Positions 22,914 to 41,597 of a DNA stretch of 64,000 nucleotides are shown piece by piece. Location: NCBI RefSeq assembly GCF_019097595.1, contig NC_080717.1, forward strand, positions 10,973,336 through 11,037,335, read 5' to 3'. This DNA comes from Hemibagrus wyckioides. Lineage: Eukaryota; Chordata; Actinopteri; Siluriformes; Bagridae. Under the pieces are notes generated by a model. That model did no database searches, was not told where the DNA came from, and saw only the letters and a list, made by a program, of their open reading frames with translations. Position numbers and translations under genes: made by a program. Within the stretch, counting starts at the first letter, position 1. Every line of letters begins with the position of its first letter.

Positions 22914-23469
22914 TACACTACCAGTCAAAAGTTTGGACACACCTTTTAATTCAATGTTTTTTGTTTAGGGATTTATTTTCTACATTCTAGAACAATACTG
23001 GAGATTTCAAAACTATGAAATAGCACACATGGACTTAAGTAATCCATATGTAATGACAACAAAAAACAGTCAGTTGTTATTTTAAGACACGAAGGTCAGG
23101 TGTTCTGGAATAGTTCTTGCAAGAACAGTATTGTCAAGTGCATTTGCAAAACCCATTAAGCACCATGATGAAACTGGCCCATATGAAGACCATCCCAGTA
23201 AAGCAAGACCAAAACTTACCTCTGCTGCAGAGGAGAAGTTCATTTAGAGTTGCCAGCCTCAGAAATCACCAATTAACAGCACCTCAGGTTAGAGCCGTTA
23301 TGAAGGCTTTACAGAGCATCAGTAGCAGACATATCTCAATATCAACTGTTCAGAGGAGATTATTGTGTATTTCGGCCACCTTCAGCATTGTTTTCAATGT
23401 AGAAAGAAATAAACCTCAGGAAAGACCATGGAATTAGAAGGTGTGTCCAAACTTTTGACTGGTAGTGTA
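22914..23469 (+). mobile_element. Tc1-type deletion derivative (MITE-like) with near-perfect 39-bp inverted ends
   Basis: The left end starts 'tacactaccagtcaaaagtt' and the right end is its reverse complement. Over about 39 bp I count a single mismatch. The interior keeps the 5' part of a Tc1 transposase: the frame 23117-23437 includes SSFRVASLRNHQLTAP and SSRHISISTVQRRL, the second helix of the paired-type DNA-binding domain. It then jumps to the 3' terminal repeat, so the whole catalytic domain is deleted. The conserved ends suggest relatively recent mobilisation in trans. Confidence 0.85.
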
Positions 23470-29146
<5,677 letters not shown>

Positions 29147-29575
29147 AATGAATTGAATTTTATTTTATTTGCATGGTGCTTATAGTAGTGGACTTTACAG
29201 AAATATGTAAATTCAGGATATAAATTTACATTTATCCCTAATGTGCAGAGCAGATATGATGGTAGCAATGAAAACTCCCCGATTCAATATGAGATCCAGA
29301 GGAACCAGACTCAAAAGGGAACCCATAATTGTCTGGGTGACACAAGATTATAAATGAATTCCCTTCTACTATATGGCTTAAAAGTGCAATTGTGTAACCC
29401 GGAAATTAATTATAGCATTGACATCAAGTCAAGTTATAGTTATTAACTGTTCAAAAACAATCTTCATGGTTTCTAAGTGGTACCATCCATAGGTCTTGTC
29501 TGAATCTTTTGGCTGTCCATGTGGAGCCATCAGCAGCAACAGTGTACCTCGACAGACAAAACAAGTAGCTCTAAA
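29147..29575 (+). mobile_element. Second copy of the interspersed repeat at 9473-9882
   Basis: It shares the start 'attgaattttattttattt', then 'aaaactcccc', 'agaggaaccagactcaaaag' and 'gtctgggtgacac' in the same order as the first copy. It is more diverged at its 3' half. Confidence 0.6.
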
Positions 29576-31885
29576 GAAGTGGTTTGGAGGCCAAGCATCC
29601 AAAAATTAAACTTTTCTTTTTTAAAAATCCATGTAATGATGGACTCCATGAAGTGGGTTTAAATTGGTTTTAAGTAAAGAACATTTGCCTGCATGGTTCA
29701 CTTCAGCATGTGACATTTCTAATTTAATTAATTTTCATGCCTAATTCATCAAAATGCAACTGATGATGTAAACTTGTTATTATGAATGCCTGAAGTACCC
29801 AAACTAAATAAGAAGAATAATTGAAAGTATTTATCAATGAAGTATTTAAATACATTCTTTCATGTTTTAAATTAAAACTTGAAAACTCGTAAAATTCAGT
29901 AGACCCTCTGGATTTCTGACTGTGTAGAGAAATACTGTATATAATGCCCAATAAATATGGGCATATTTGTATAATAATATACTCAACAAAAAGTCAGAAA
30001 GTCATCGGACAACATTTATGAGCTATGAGCTGAGATGTTCTCCTCTTGCCTCACTGAAAAAAAGATATTATAAATTTTAAGGTTGGCCTTTTTATTTTTT
30101 CACTATATCATTAATGAAAAACTGATGCTTACTTATAGCAGAGGAGTTACCTGACAGGACATGCTGCTGCTTGTTTTCATCAGTGTTGCTACATACCTGA
30201 GAGTTACTGATAACAAAAATATTGTTATCTGTGTATGCTAATTAATCCGCCTACTAAAAATCATTCTACTGAGCCAGATTGTGCCTTAGTCAATGTTTGT
30301 AGTGGGAGCTATTCACCCTCCCCAAACAGATTTGGGGAATTCCAGTAAGTGGGTTGCCATTTTTTTGTTTTTTTAAACGAAATTACGCTTCAGAAGTAAC
30401 ACCACTGAACATGTCTACAGAAAAGAGCTTCCCTACTGTGCTATGCAGTATGTTAAATTTAAACATACATAACACATGAACCTAAAAAATGTGGCAATGT
30501 GGCCGGCTACTTTACCATCAAAACAGTTTCTTCACTAAACTGGGCTGAATGCAGTTTGGGTGCCTTGAACTTTGGCGGTTGGTTTTTAAAATATTAATAT
30601 GGCTAGGTATCATTGTGATTAAGGTAAATTAGGGAAAGAAGGAGGCTGCTCTTTGTGTAAGATTTCAAAAAACATTGATAAATGCAGAGAGATATGATTT
30701 TTTGTAATTCAGTCTGCAGTTTCACTTGTTCCTGCTGTGCTCTGTGCTGCCTGCAACACAAAAATTAATGCATTTAACTTGATGGCCACTACATATTCAG
30801 TGAACTGTAAAAATCTAGTCTGTTCTGTTAGGGAAAATCCATGTGTATTTCTGTATTTAATCTTATATTTAAGATTACACACATAATCATGTTTTGCCCT
30901 TCAGCATTGCTGACATAAGTCTGCCTGATTAGACTATCTTATGTTATAACCTTGTAGGACACATTAAATGCACTTTAATTGTAAAGGTATAAGAGTAGAT
31001 GTAGGAACTTTAACATGAATCTGTGTATTTTGAACTGCACAAAGCATTTAAAGAGTCATGAATTTCTATTATTTTTATTATTTCTTTTTTAAATATATTT
31101 TTTTCTTTGTAAAATGCAATAGCAATGGGGTTTTTTTGTGTTTCTGGAGCATCATCAAAAAAAGCATGTGTCTTTGTGAGTAAACACTCAGCTAGAAACT
31201 GCACAAACAAAATGGGTGTAAAATCGCTTGTGCACTGTTTGCATAAGCATGGCGGGAAGGACGAGACAGATTACAGTAATCAGCTTTTGATCCAGAGGAT
31301 TTTGCCAGTGTTTGTGAGAAAGTAACCTCCAAGATCACTCACATCCCTCTGCCATATATCTGCATGAGTTTCATGCGTTGCTGTTTGCTGAAGCTGTGAT
31401 TTAAACTGACTTTAATGGCATTGCTGCAGAGCACTCAATCACAGCTGCCCACTCACGATGTACAGTAACCACCCACGCTCATAAAGTCTCTCTCTCTCCT
31501 GCTCTGTTCTTCTTCCCTTTACTTACATACACACTGTGGTCCTCATGGGTCTCGTTGTTAACTGTTTACTGTAGAGTAGTGCCAGAGTGGTGCAGCAGAG
31601 TCAGGCCATTTTGACTCACATTTAGCCCACAGAATGTATGACCTTTTTCCAGCATTCAAGAACGTTATATCCCCTAAAGCCAGGCCAACTGGGCACTGAC
31701 CACTTGCCATAAACACCAGCCATGCTTACTTTCTATGTTCACTCAAAACACACATAGTTATTGTACATAGCAGATGTCAGTTATATACACCACAGGCTTT
31801 AACAAAACAAGCACTTTTGAAGTGTAACCCCAAATGATGAAGGATGACATGTAACAGTTTTACACAGAATTTTTACATCCAAGTT
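29576..31885. other. Noncoding DNA; candidate conserved block at about 31120-31470
   Basis: No gene was recognised. The frame at 31125-31325 (66 codons) overlaps a stretch of balanced composition without repeat signature; neither a start context nor splice sites argue for coding. Confidence 0.3.
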
Positions 31886-32025
31886 TCAAAAAAATCTCAG
31901 GAGATCAGCAGTGTCTGAAATACTCAAACCAGCCCATCTGGCACTAACGTCCATGCTACAGTCAAAGTTACAGAGATTACTCATTTTCTGTATTCTGATG
32001 TTTATTGTGAACATTGCCTGAAAGA
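31886..32025 (-). mobile_element. Short Tc1-like 5'-end remnant
   Basis: 'ctcaggagatcagcag' followed by 'gaaatactcaaaccagccca' and 'tctggcacta' is the reverse complement of the 5' coding end of the Tc1 family seen at 1435-2120 and 3855-4662. Only about 140 bp are preserved. Confidence 0.65.
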
Positions 32026-32809
32026 CTTGATTTGTATATGTATATACTGCATAGTTGTAAATACTATTTATTAAATACTAGGTAAGTATATTTAAGCAAT
32101 ATCACACAAAAAAGAGTGCAGATATATTAAATATTGGCACGGCTGTGATCCAGCTATTGGCACCAGGCTGCAGGTAATCACAGCCATGCGGCTATTTAGT
32201 ATAATTGCGTGATTGTAATTTTTCTTTCATACAACAGTTTATAGTAAGAGGTAACAGACATTTCAAGCACAGTATAGCCAAATTATTTGTTTATTTTTGC
32301 TGTGCCAGAAGAAATAGATCCAAGAAGCTACACTCTCTGATAGCTCATCAGCTAGCTGGCTAGCTAGATCACACTGTACATTCCCATTAAGGGTTTATTC
32401 AGTGAAATTGGCAACCTTTCTTCCTATTTATCTTCATCTGATGAGCTAAGTTATATTCATGGAAAAGGGTATCCTTTGCCATGCCCACTGATGATATAAC
32501 TAATTAATCTGTAGTAATGAGCTCAGTGGGATTCTTGCTAGCAAAGTGGTGCAAACAAGGAAATATCCCTGTGCAGTTATACTGAATATAATCGCTCTTG
32601 GAATGTGCTCGTCCAATCTTAGATAAAATAATCCTCTACCTAATTTTACCTTATTTGGTATTTGGCCTTCTACTTTTACCTCATTCATAAATTATTTGCA
32701 AGGCATCAAAGGTTTGTATGTCTATAAATTAAAAGAATGTCACCACTTGATTCATGCTTGTGTCACCTAAAGCAGTGCTTCGGAAAGTCCCATCACTGAA
32801 GACACCATT
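32026..32809. other. Unassigned DNA
   Basis: No gene or repeat family was recognised. Confidence 0.4.
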
Positions 32810-33010
32810 CTCCACTTCCTCCACACTCCATTAATTTTGGAGTTATACTCAACCCCATGCTCTCCCTTAAATCACATATAAACTCCATCACTGAAAACGG
32901 CCTTCTTCCATCTTCATAATATTGGTCAATCCCTTCCTCTCTCACCACCTGCAGACTTTTCATAAACAAACTTCAAAACTTTGCAAATGCATGTCTTTTT
33001 ATACAAGAAT
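32810..33010 (+). mobile_element. LINE RT C-terminal fragment (L2/Rex-like)
   Basis: On the plus strand, allowing shifts, the pieces LGVIL, LSLKSHINSITE and a damaged FFHLRNI-type stretch appear in the order found after the RT catalytic core of fish L2-like LINEs. Short and decayed; recognition is from memory. Confidence 0.5.
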
Positions 33011-33096
33011 AGAAAAGCATGTCTGTGAATCTAAATATTTCTAGTTTTCTTGGTTAGTCTAGCAAGATGATTCTTTATTTAGAAAAGTGGTGTACA

Positions 33097-33160
<64 letters not shown>

Positions 33161-33170
33161 GTAATAATAA
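33097..33170. repeat. (AAT)n microsatellite
   Basis: About 24 trinucleotide units with one G substitution near the right end. Confidence 0.95.
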
Positions 33171-34285
33171 ATATGCAAGAATTTCTTGCTAATGTCTACA
33201 AAAAGTTGAAACTTACTTTTAAAGGAATAATATTTTATATTATTTCTTAAAAGTTACATTTAAACCTTTTCATGGGCGTTTGTAAGAGAAAGATTCTTGC
33301 ACATGTTCTACTCAGGCAATAAAAACAAACAGAAGCCACCTCTTCAAAGATCCTCCTAAAGTGAAGCCCTGCTGTTTTCTGCCCCAGGAAAAAAAGGAGC
33401 ATCTGGATTGAGGCTGGCCCCATGTGAACTTGGACAAATGAAGGATTATGTCTTGATGTCTCACTGAAGAAGGACTATTGATCTTGCAACAAAAATCTGT
33501 GTCTCTACAAATGTTCACAGTGTACAGTGTGGAAATATCTTGGTGACATATGTTATCATGTAAGCATAGGTCTTTTCTATGTTTCGACATATGTTACAAA
33601 TTTTAGACACACAGAGATCCAAATGAAATATTAACACACTTTATGTGCTGAGAGCAATATTAAAGAGAGAAGAGCTAACATATGAACTATTAGGTAATGT
33701 AGGCCATTGAACTCCTCAGCATGATTACAGCCTTCTGAAAATTCCACAGCCCAGACAAATGCATGATAAAGCATGATAAAGGTGTATAAGCGTGAAAGAG
33801 TGCCTTACACTCTTTCAGACTTTTTCAGGCCTGAGGTGGGGTAGTTAATGCAGTGCAGGACCCGAAGGTACTCCCGCTGTGTAAATACTGCGGTGGTGAT
33901 TAATTGGGAAAGGCGACACATGTCGTGCCTCTGTCATGTCATCAATCAAAACAGCTTGTGAGACGCTGATGACAGATGAATGCTAACAAGATGAATGAGC
34001 ACATCTCCATTTGGCCTTTATGCGTCCCTCCTGCTTTAGCTTCCGTGTGCAGATGGTAATTTGCTCCATTTCCTGCATAAACTAAAGAATGCATTTTGAA
34101 TGTCAAACATCTTAGAGCAAGGTAAACAAGTGGAAGCAGAGAAAACAAGGTAACTGAATGGTAAGTAATGAAGTTAAGGTAAACTTTTTCTTGATAATGC
34201 CCATTTTAATACAATTACTGAAAAATTGTATTAAATTGTAAACTGTATGTTATAAGGTTATATTAGAGACTATAATGTTTAGGTT
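33171..34285. other. Noncoding DNA; candidate conserved block at about 33820-34130
   Basis: No gene was recognised. 33930-34090 contains clustered motifs: 'atcaatcaaa' (PBX/HOX-like), 'gatgacagatga' (MEIS-like) and a 'cagatg' E-box, in balanced-composition DNA without repeat features. The regulatory reading is inference. Confidence 0.35.
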
Positions 34286-34455
34286 ATAATAAATTAGATT
34301 AGATTAGAATAAACTACATTGTCATTGCACACTATACAAATATTTGTACAGTGCCAGATGCGATAGTAGTAAAATATAAAGAAAGTAGATAAATGAAGTG
34401 ATTATTTACAGTGTACATATGTACAGTATAGAAGATGTGCAATATAAACAATATC
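34286..34455 (-). mobile_element. LINE 3' UTR-like fragment
   Basis: A short (ATTAG)-like run leads into 'ctacattgtcattgcaca', which resembles the reverse complement of the 3' end of fish LINEs whose tail reads as a T-rich 'tttattgtcatt' in antisense. No coding part is attached. Confidence 0.45.
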
Positions 34456-35129
34456 TACAGTACTAGCCAAAAGTATTGGAACAACAATTCTCTTGTTTTT
34501 TTGCTATACTCTGAAGACATCTGTGTTTAAGATTACGATATGTTGATTGACAATCAGTTTAAAGCCGTCCATATTTTTCTTTTTCACTTTTCTAAGTGCT
34601 TTGTTGAATTGACAGAGTGTTGTAGGTCACTGTCTTGTTATATACCAAAAACAAAAACATTAGCCAGTATATATATTGATTTGAATGTATATGCATTGTT
34701 TGATAAATGGGTATATTAGGATCAATTGATCTGTATTGGAAATTGTGGCAGTTGGGGATTGGTCTAGCATCAGCTGCAAAGGAAGACTTGTGAGCGAAGT
34801 CTAATTAATAATAAGTAGACTGTCAGTAATTAGACACAGTTGAGAATCATCACAGATTACCTGCCCATTCATCCCACCTCCTATCCAACTGCAGCTCACA
34901 CTTGACCACACCCCACTGCCACAAATATGTACCTTATAAATATAAACAGAATTAAATGTCTACAAAAAATATGTTCAAGAAATCCTGTGCAGAAAAATGT
35001 GCAAATATTAATACAGAATGAGCAACGATTTGTATGTGATATATATGTGGAATGTGTAACTGCAAAAAATGTGTAGGAAAATTATTGTGTACATCGTGAT
35101 ACACAAGTACTGTATCAAAGAGTATAATA

Positions 35130-35130
<1 letters not shown>
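34456..35130. other. Unassigned AT-rich DNA
   Basis: Near 34460 'agtactagccaaaagtattg' resembles a Tc1-type terminal motif, but no matching end or coding remnant was found. Confidence 0.3.
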
Positions 35131-35210
<80 letters not shown>

Positions 35211-35212
35211 AA
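35131..35212. repeat. (GAAA)n microsatellite
   Basis: About 20 near-perfect tetranucleotide units. The Lys/Glu-rich open frame across it is an artefact. Confidence 0.95.
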
Positions 35213-36765
35213 AGATATTCATATCAAGCAATTCAGACTTTCTTCAAGAAATAAAATACCTGAAACTTAATTTGTCAAGCTTACTGCACAGACAGATGTC
35301 TGAGGCGTCAGTGGACATTTCCAGCTGTCGCAAGTCTGTCCCTGCATTAAGCAGGCTTCTACACCTATCTGAAATCTTTTATTTCAGATTCTGAGAAGCC
35401 ACTGAAGTGGAACCTATTTGGGCTGCAGACAGAGCTTGCCATGTACAGGCCGATCCAGGTCATTAAACAAAACCAATCATACTCTGAATGAAGTACATTC
35501 ACTGGCTATAAAAATCTAAATAAGAACAGCATGAATTAGAAGAATAAAAATAATGAACTAAAGTAACCTGCTATCACTTTCAAGAAAATGACCCTCAGAC
35601 ATTTGCAACATCAGATGGAGAGACTTGTGAATAAGTTATGTACCTGTTCAGAAGATATATCACTTTGTTTACATGTACATATACTTTTTTTTGTCTATGT
35701 TTAGTACAAATAGTATGTGCACTGATCTACATGACATCTATTTACAAATTCAAAACAAGTAGTTTGGAGAAATTGTTGTGCTTCAGTTTAAATGAGGTTT
35801 CCGACATCAAGCCCTTCCACCCAGCCCTTCTGCAAAACATAATAGAAGATGTGCTTCTAATAAAATAAAATGCTGTTATTGAGACTGTCTCACTCTGATG
35901 GAACCTATTTGTCCAAGAGTGCATTTTAGAGTATTTAAGACTTAAAGCTTTGTGCATTCTTTATGTTGGTCTGTCAGAGCTGTAGAATGCAATTCATAGA
36001 TCTCATAAGAATTGTGGGATGAAATGTAGCCCTGTCATTCAATCACAGAAGTATAATATGCAAGTCAAACTATTTTACAGTTGGAAATTTCACTAATTTG
36101 TTAGCTTTTGGCATTAACTCTATTGGGCCTCTGTGTTACCACAATGGGGCCATTTCACACTTTTGGGTTTTTGTTGTTTGAAGTAGGGTAAACTTATTTC
36201 CACTACCTCAGCAACAATGTCAGGGTCAGGCACTGTTTATTAGAAATGTTACAGAAACAAATAAGTAGCCTATAATAGACTACTGGTCAAACATACATGG
36301 ACCATCACATTTATATGAGCTTGTTAGACATCCCATTCCAAAACCAATGGTATTAGTACAGAATTAGAGCTGGTCTGAGAATGGTAATTAAGTGAGGTGG
36401 GCAGATCTTTCAGCAGTGCCTAGTGTCTCAAGAGACCAAACACAATAGTGAATGGAGTGAAGAGCACACCGACAGAGTCTCATAGATGTGTTGCAGGGAA
36501 TGCTTGTTTAGTGTGGAGCCTGTCTATGGCACTGTCACACTGTCACCGGAGTCTGGAGGCTTTGCAAGAACCTGAAGTTGCAGACTTGGCAGAGGCTCAC
36601 AGCAAACAGAGGAAAAAGAGAGAGAACACTTTGTGGTCTTGAAGGCTGAGATCTCTCTGGAGGACAAAGGATGACAAAGTTTCCTGAAATTGTTGATTTG
36701 TGAGAGCCTGTGAAGCTGTGGATTGGCGAGAACTCCTGTAACAGTGGATTAGCAACAACGTCTTA
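35213..36765. other. Noncoding DNA; candidate conserved block at about 35280-35480
   Basis: No gene or repeat family was recognised. 35280-35480 has balanced composition and an 'aaatcttttatttcagatt' inverted motif. Open frames at 35638-35868 and 36448-36642 show no family resemblance. Confidence 0.3.
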
Positions 36766-37640
36766 GGTTACGTATGTAACCCTGTTCCCTGCAAAGGGAA
36801 CAAGGCACTGCATCATGGCTTGAAGCCATTTGTGTCAGCAAGACCATAAAAGGGCATCTAATTTCAGGTAACTCCCAGATTCTAATCGTCTGAAGGAAGA
36901 CTGTGGGCACGGCCAATGTGTGGTAAGCGACGTATCGTCTCGTACCCTTTTCAGGGAACAGGGTTACATACATATGTTCCTCAGATGTTCCTTTTTTAGG
37001 GAACTCAATGCTGCATCATGGCTTGGCACTATGGGAATGTCAATACCAATCACACAAGGAAAATGGCTGTCCTGCAGAGTTAGCTTGGGCAACTTCTGGG
37101 AGCAAACTGACTGAACAGTCCCATCAGCCAAGCAATACCACACTCCTGGTGGAGAGCATCCTGCAACCTGGGTCAAAGACATGCTGTGCCTCATAGGACT
37201 ATGATGACTAGTATTCCCAGAGGGCACAAGCTTTGCTCGGTGACCGGCTTACCTTTTTTCAACTGTGGCCCTCAAAGCATACAAAAAGAGGTGAGACGGC
37301 ATACATCACAGCCCAGAGTGATGGTCATAAGCCCTAAGGGCCTGAGCCAAGCACAGCAAGCATATCTTTCCCTGCTGCATAGATCAATGGGGCAGAGGAC
37401 AGAAGGCATGTAAGATGACTGGCTGACCCGGAACCACGGGCAACTACAGAATATAGCCCAATCTAGGGAGCAACAACAGCTCTACCCCTCCAAGGAGCAA
37501 ATGCCAGGCAGGAGGAGGCTACTGATAGGGCGTGCAAATCTTCTACTCTTTGAAGTAGGTTAAGGCTAACAGAAGAGCCATTTTAGGGTCTGAGGGCTTA
37601 AATGGGGCCTCTGATATCGCCTCCAGAAGGGGGACTTGTG
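36766..37640 (-). mobile_element. DIRS-like fragment: inverted leader and tyrosine recombinase remnant
   Basis: It opens with 'ggttacgtatgtaaccctgt' and 'aagggaacaaggcactgcat'. About 160 bp later it shows the inverted counterpart 'cagggaacagggttacatac' (36954-36973) and a second 'caatgctgcatcatggcttg'. The sequence to the right is the reverse complement of a DIRS-type tyrosine recombinase gene: 'gtggccctcaaagcatacaa' near 37265 and the stretch 37520-37625 match antisense YR landmarks of fish DIRS elements. No open frame survives. RT and RNase H are absent. Confidence 0.6.
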
Positions 37641-37950
37641 GTCAGCAGAAAGGGTTCAGTTGTCTGGAATTGCACAGAAAGTGAGAGAGTGGGCCCCTAA
37701 GCAGCATAAACATGCTCTTCGCACAACTGTCACCTGGGTGCTGAAAGGATAGCGCCACTGCAGCACCCCTGTTGTGGAAAGCAGATGAGCACATGGCTGC
37801 AAAATGGGCAGGAGCACTGAAGGCTGACAGCCAATCAGAGAAGCTGCAAGGACTTCTTACCCTCAGGTATTCTGAGGTAAACAAGTTACCATTCGACAGT
37901 AAAATAACAAATGCTTTTGCTTTTCAGAGCCTGCTAAAGACATTGAGGAC

Positions 37951-37952
<2 letters not shown>

Positions 37953-37993
<41 letters not shown>
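37953..37993. repeat. (TA)n microsatellite
   Basis: About 20 TA units. Confidence 0.95.
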
Positions 37994-37996
<3 letters not shown>

Positions 37997-39269
37997 AACA
38001 TGCATTGCTACAATTCATACTGAAAATATGCTACCATAATCTCAGTCAAAGCTGCAGTTTTTGGCAAAGTATAAAACACATGGGAGCATGCTAATGAATT
38101 AATGAATGTCCTGGATGAATATGTAGTACCGGATCTACCCATCTGACACCATGGGGTCATGCAGCATCCAAAATGAGTGTAGCAGGAACACAAAAGTCCC
38201 ATTTGGAGAATCTTGCCACACTGTGACAAAGTTGATGTTCCAAGATCCCCTCTGTGAGAAATACCACATTATTGTATTCCTGAAAGGGAGAACAGTTCAG
38301 TAAATGAATAATAACAGTAAAAGCACCTGTTTAAGGCAAATTGTCAATGCTGACCTCACTGCAAACTTCACAATTCTGAAAATGCCTCATACAATGAATT
38401 TGAGTCTAGGCCACTATAGACACTGTCATGAGTACACTGTTGACATACGGCCTACATAAGACAAAAAATTCAAATAGATAACTGCTGCAATCTGCTGTGA
38501 CTGTGTACACTGAAGGAAAACAGGGTGACCTAACAAGACAACCTTGAGTTATTCCTGCTCTCTTGATGTCTCTTTAACTTTTCACAGTGTAATATATTAT
38601 CTCGCACTTAGGACACTCATTACAGACTGACTCTCTTATCTAAGCTTATGTCCTCATAATTTATGCCAAGCCAACATTTTTTTTCTACATGCTGGGAGAC
38701 AATAACCACAGAAGCAAAGCAAAGGCAGTTGTGTAACATTCTTGTTAGAATAAAACAGACTAAAATCCTTCTTCCAACAGAATAAGAAGTAGTAGGAGGA
38801 GGATTATTGCTACCAATGCATCATTTGTGATGATTTTGCATCTTGCTGCTGATACAAAGATCACTGAAAGACAGTGCTTTACTTCTTGTGAAAGTAATAT
38901 ATTCTTGGCCATGTTTCTTGAGCAAACAGTCTGTCTGACATCTGACTGACTAGACTAAATAATCCAAGGCTATTCAACTAAAGATTTGTAAAATTATTTT
39001 GTTTACAAAGTTACAGACAAGCCATGTCATCACTTCAGTAATCAAGCCTGAAAGAGTGAATAAAATCTACAAAAGTCAGCAAAATCCCTTTCAATTTCTC
39101 CATGAGGTGCCTTCAATTACAAAATTTATAGAAATGCATTTGATTATCTCAAAGAAGGATCTTCCACAGAAGGTGTGATAAGTAAACCCCTTTGAGACTG
39201 CTGCAATTTTTTAAACCCCTCTTTTACAAAAAATTTTGCAATTGCATGTATTTGATTATATATCCCAGT

Positions 39270-39285
39270 GAGAGAGAGACAGAGA

Positions 39286-39323
<38 letters not shown>
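39270..39323. repeat. (GA)n microsatellite
   Basis: About 26 GA units with two interruptions. Confidence 0.95.
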
Positions 39324-39327
<4 letters not shown>

Positions 39328-41129
39328 GGTAGATTCTTTTGGGACATATTTAGGACAACATATTACATATCCTTACTCTTCTTGATACTTACAAGACCTT
39401 GAATCTGTAGTGTCTTAATCACACTTACAAGTAACATCTCTTCATGAAAAATAGTCCAACATCTTATCACCAGCCATTTAGGGTGGATATGACAACAATC
39501 AAAGGAGGATTAAAGACATTCTGATGGCAAAGCAGCAACTATATTGACTATTTTGTCCCCCATATTAATATATTATTAGAGTTTCTATTATTTTCTCCAC
39601 TTCCTGTCATTCTGTCATTCTTGCAGGCTGTGAGGCAGACTGAGAACTGGTGACGTGGCTTATATCAATCATAAAAAGCCTTGGCATGTCAGGAACGAAT
39701 ACACTGAATATTTTGCATTGGACTGTTTTTTATGTGCATATGTATTAGTATTATCACTTTAAAAGTATTGACTACATATCCTGGAGGGACATCAGGTCAT
39801 GAGGCTTAGAGGCACAGGTGTGCAGATTACCTGCATGCTGTTTGGCAGTAGGTAGGTGGAAGATTTGTTCTTTTTTTTCATGGGTTTATTCAGTCTTTTT
39901 TTGGTTCCTTTACTACTTTATGGATATTTATGGATAGGGTTGTATCAAAACAGTTGAGCTCAAGAAAAGTTTTTACCTTGGCTGGGAGATATAATTAGAA
40001 TCTAAATTTAAAAAGCTGTTTCATAACATTGCTGTATATCTGCTGGGAGTGAGGGTTTTGGAACTTAGATGCACCAGGTTATAGAAGTGATACTATGGAT
40101 CAGGTATGGTTTCTTAATTATAATAACCAATTAGTTCATAATTGACTTCTTTGTAGGGGCTACCTAATGATGCTCTGCTGTTTTGATGCTCTGCAACTCG
40201 GCTGTTTGCTTTGTGGCTGCTTTGCTGATCTCTTGTGCAGCCACACTGCATTGCATTTCATTTGCTTTGGTATTTTTGCATTGCTTTGAACTGATTCATG
40301 AATGTTTTCTTCATTGTGGTGTTGTGGATGGTTGTGAGTGATTTCTGCTTTCACGGAATTTGACCAGCAGCCCAGTCAGTCTGTTGTGTAGTGTTTAGTT
40401 AGCTAATGTCTTTCTAATCTGTGTAGAGCTATTTTGTCATGACTGCACTGAGAAGTAAAAAAAAACCTTCATAGCTAAGTAATTTTTTATAGCACCATTG
40501 TCTTTTGTTTTCTGAAAAAAGGAAATCTGGAATAAGCTGGAGGTATGGGTGGTCTAATATACTGATGAATTTAAGCAGACAAACATAGGTAGAGTCTTAC
40601 ATGATTAGCCAAGATTGATGTTGTACTCTGGAAAACTGTGCGTGGGCTGCAATAAACAACTTATGTGCCTACTCTAAGCCTTAATGCTGTTTTAATACAC
40701 CTCATTTCTGCCTCTAATGCATTGAGACCCTCCAATGAAGCCATTCTAATTATAAATCACATGGCTACTCACTTCACACTGACACAAATGGCCTGGACCA
40801 GCATTTTATTACAACAGAGTCTGGGTTTCAGTCACTTACCCATGCAGGATGCTGACCTGTAAGGTCTTTCTGCAAATTATGACCGAGAACGTAGAATGAT
40901 ACAAATACAATATACTGAACTTGATGCAGTCATGTGTCAGAATTTTCTATGCTGTAAGACAGAGTGAGAAATTTTAGCTCCACATCCATGATTAATTTTA
41001 TTAGGATCACTTGTACAATTCACGCAATTACACAGGAGCAGCACAATGTATAAAATCATGCAGATACAGGCCAAAAGCTGTTAATATTCACTACAAGCAT
41101 CTGAATAGTTGACTTTGACCATTGCATGG

Positions 41130-41597
41130 TGTCAGAGTGCCTTCCCACACTTCCAGTTTTGATGACGTTATTTCCGGGATGACGGCCATCTTGGAAGTGG
41201 CACTTCCAGGGCATCTGCCATTTTTTGCTCCCCTGCACTATATAAGCAAACTACCTACATGCCTTCCCTCACGAGATGGTCTTCTCAGTTTGCTGTTAGT
41301 TCCTGTTGTTGTTTTCTGCCCGATCTGCATCGCCCTGTGTGTCTGTGCTCTGGATTATTGGACTGTTAATGATTCTGTTTTCTGCCTGCCCCACATTGCC
41401 CTGTTTACCTGTGTTCTGGATCACTGAACTGTTTGTGACTCTGCCCCCTGCATGAGCCCTTTTTGTCTGTGTCTCAGAACATTGAACTGTCCCTCACATT
41501 GAACCCTGCTTTACCCGTTTCATGCCCGCTCTCTTTAAAGACTTTTAACTTTAAAAGTGGTCGGCACCATGCATTTCTTCACCTGCCACCCCTGACA
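41130..41597 (+). mobile_element. Solo LTR, 468 bp, with perfect 5-bp target duplication
   Basis: The ends are TGTCAG and CTGACA, a perfect 6-bp inverted pair of the TG...CA type. The flanking pentamers are identical: 'catgg' at 41125-41129 and at 41598-41602. Inside, 'ctatataag' at 41238-41246 is a TATA box at a plausible place for a U3/R promoter. The downstream part is pyrimidine-rich, as in fish gypsy LTRs. No internal gag-pol sequence is present, so it arose by LTR-LTR recombination. It is inserted into a Tc1-like element and is younger than it. Confidence 0.9.
41238..41246 (+). promoter_or_regulatory. TATA box of the solo LTR
   Basis: 'ctatataag' lies about 108 bp inside the LTR start, where the Pol II promoter of an LTR is expected. 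Confidence 0.6.

Larger units (their letters stand above)
37641..40990. other. Unassigned DNA with microsatellites
   Basis: (TA)n lies at 37953-37993 and (GA)n at 39270-39323. No gene or transposon family was recognised. 40665-40862 is an open frame in balanced DNA without a family match. Confidence 0.35.

Noticed and set aside
29979..30110. 'atactcaacaaaaa' start resembling another fish DNA-transposon terminus
   Set aside because: No matching second end or coding remnant; similarity is too short.
34440..34520. 'ccaaaagtattgg' as a Tc1 terminus
   Set aside because: No inverted partner or transposase remnant nearby.
35069..35254. Lys/Glu-rich 61-codon frame
   Set aside because: Product of the (GAAA)n microsatellite.
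39144..39347. Ser/Leu-rich minus-strand frame
   Set aside because: Product of the (GA)n microsatellite.
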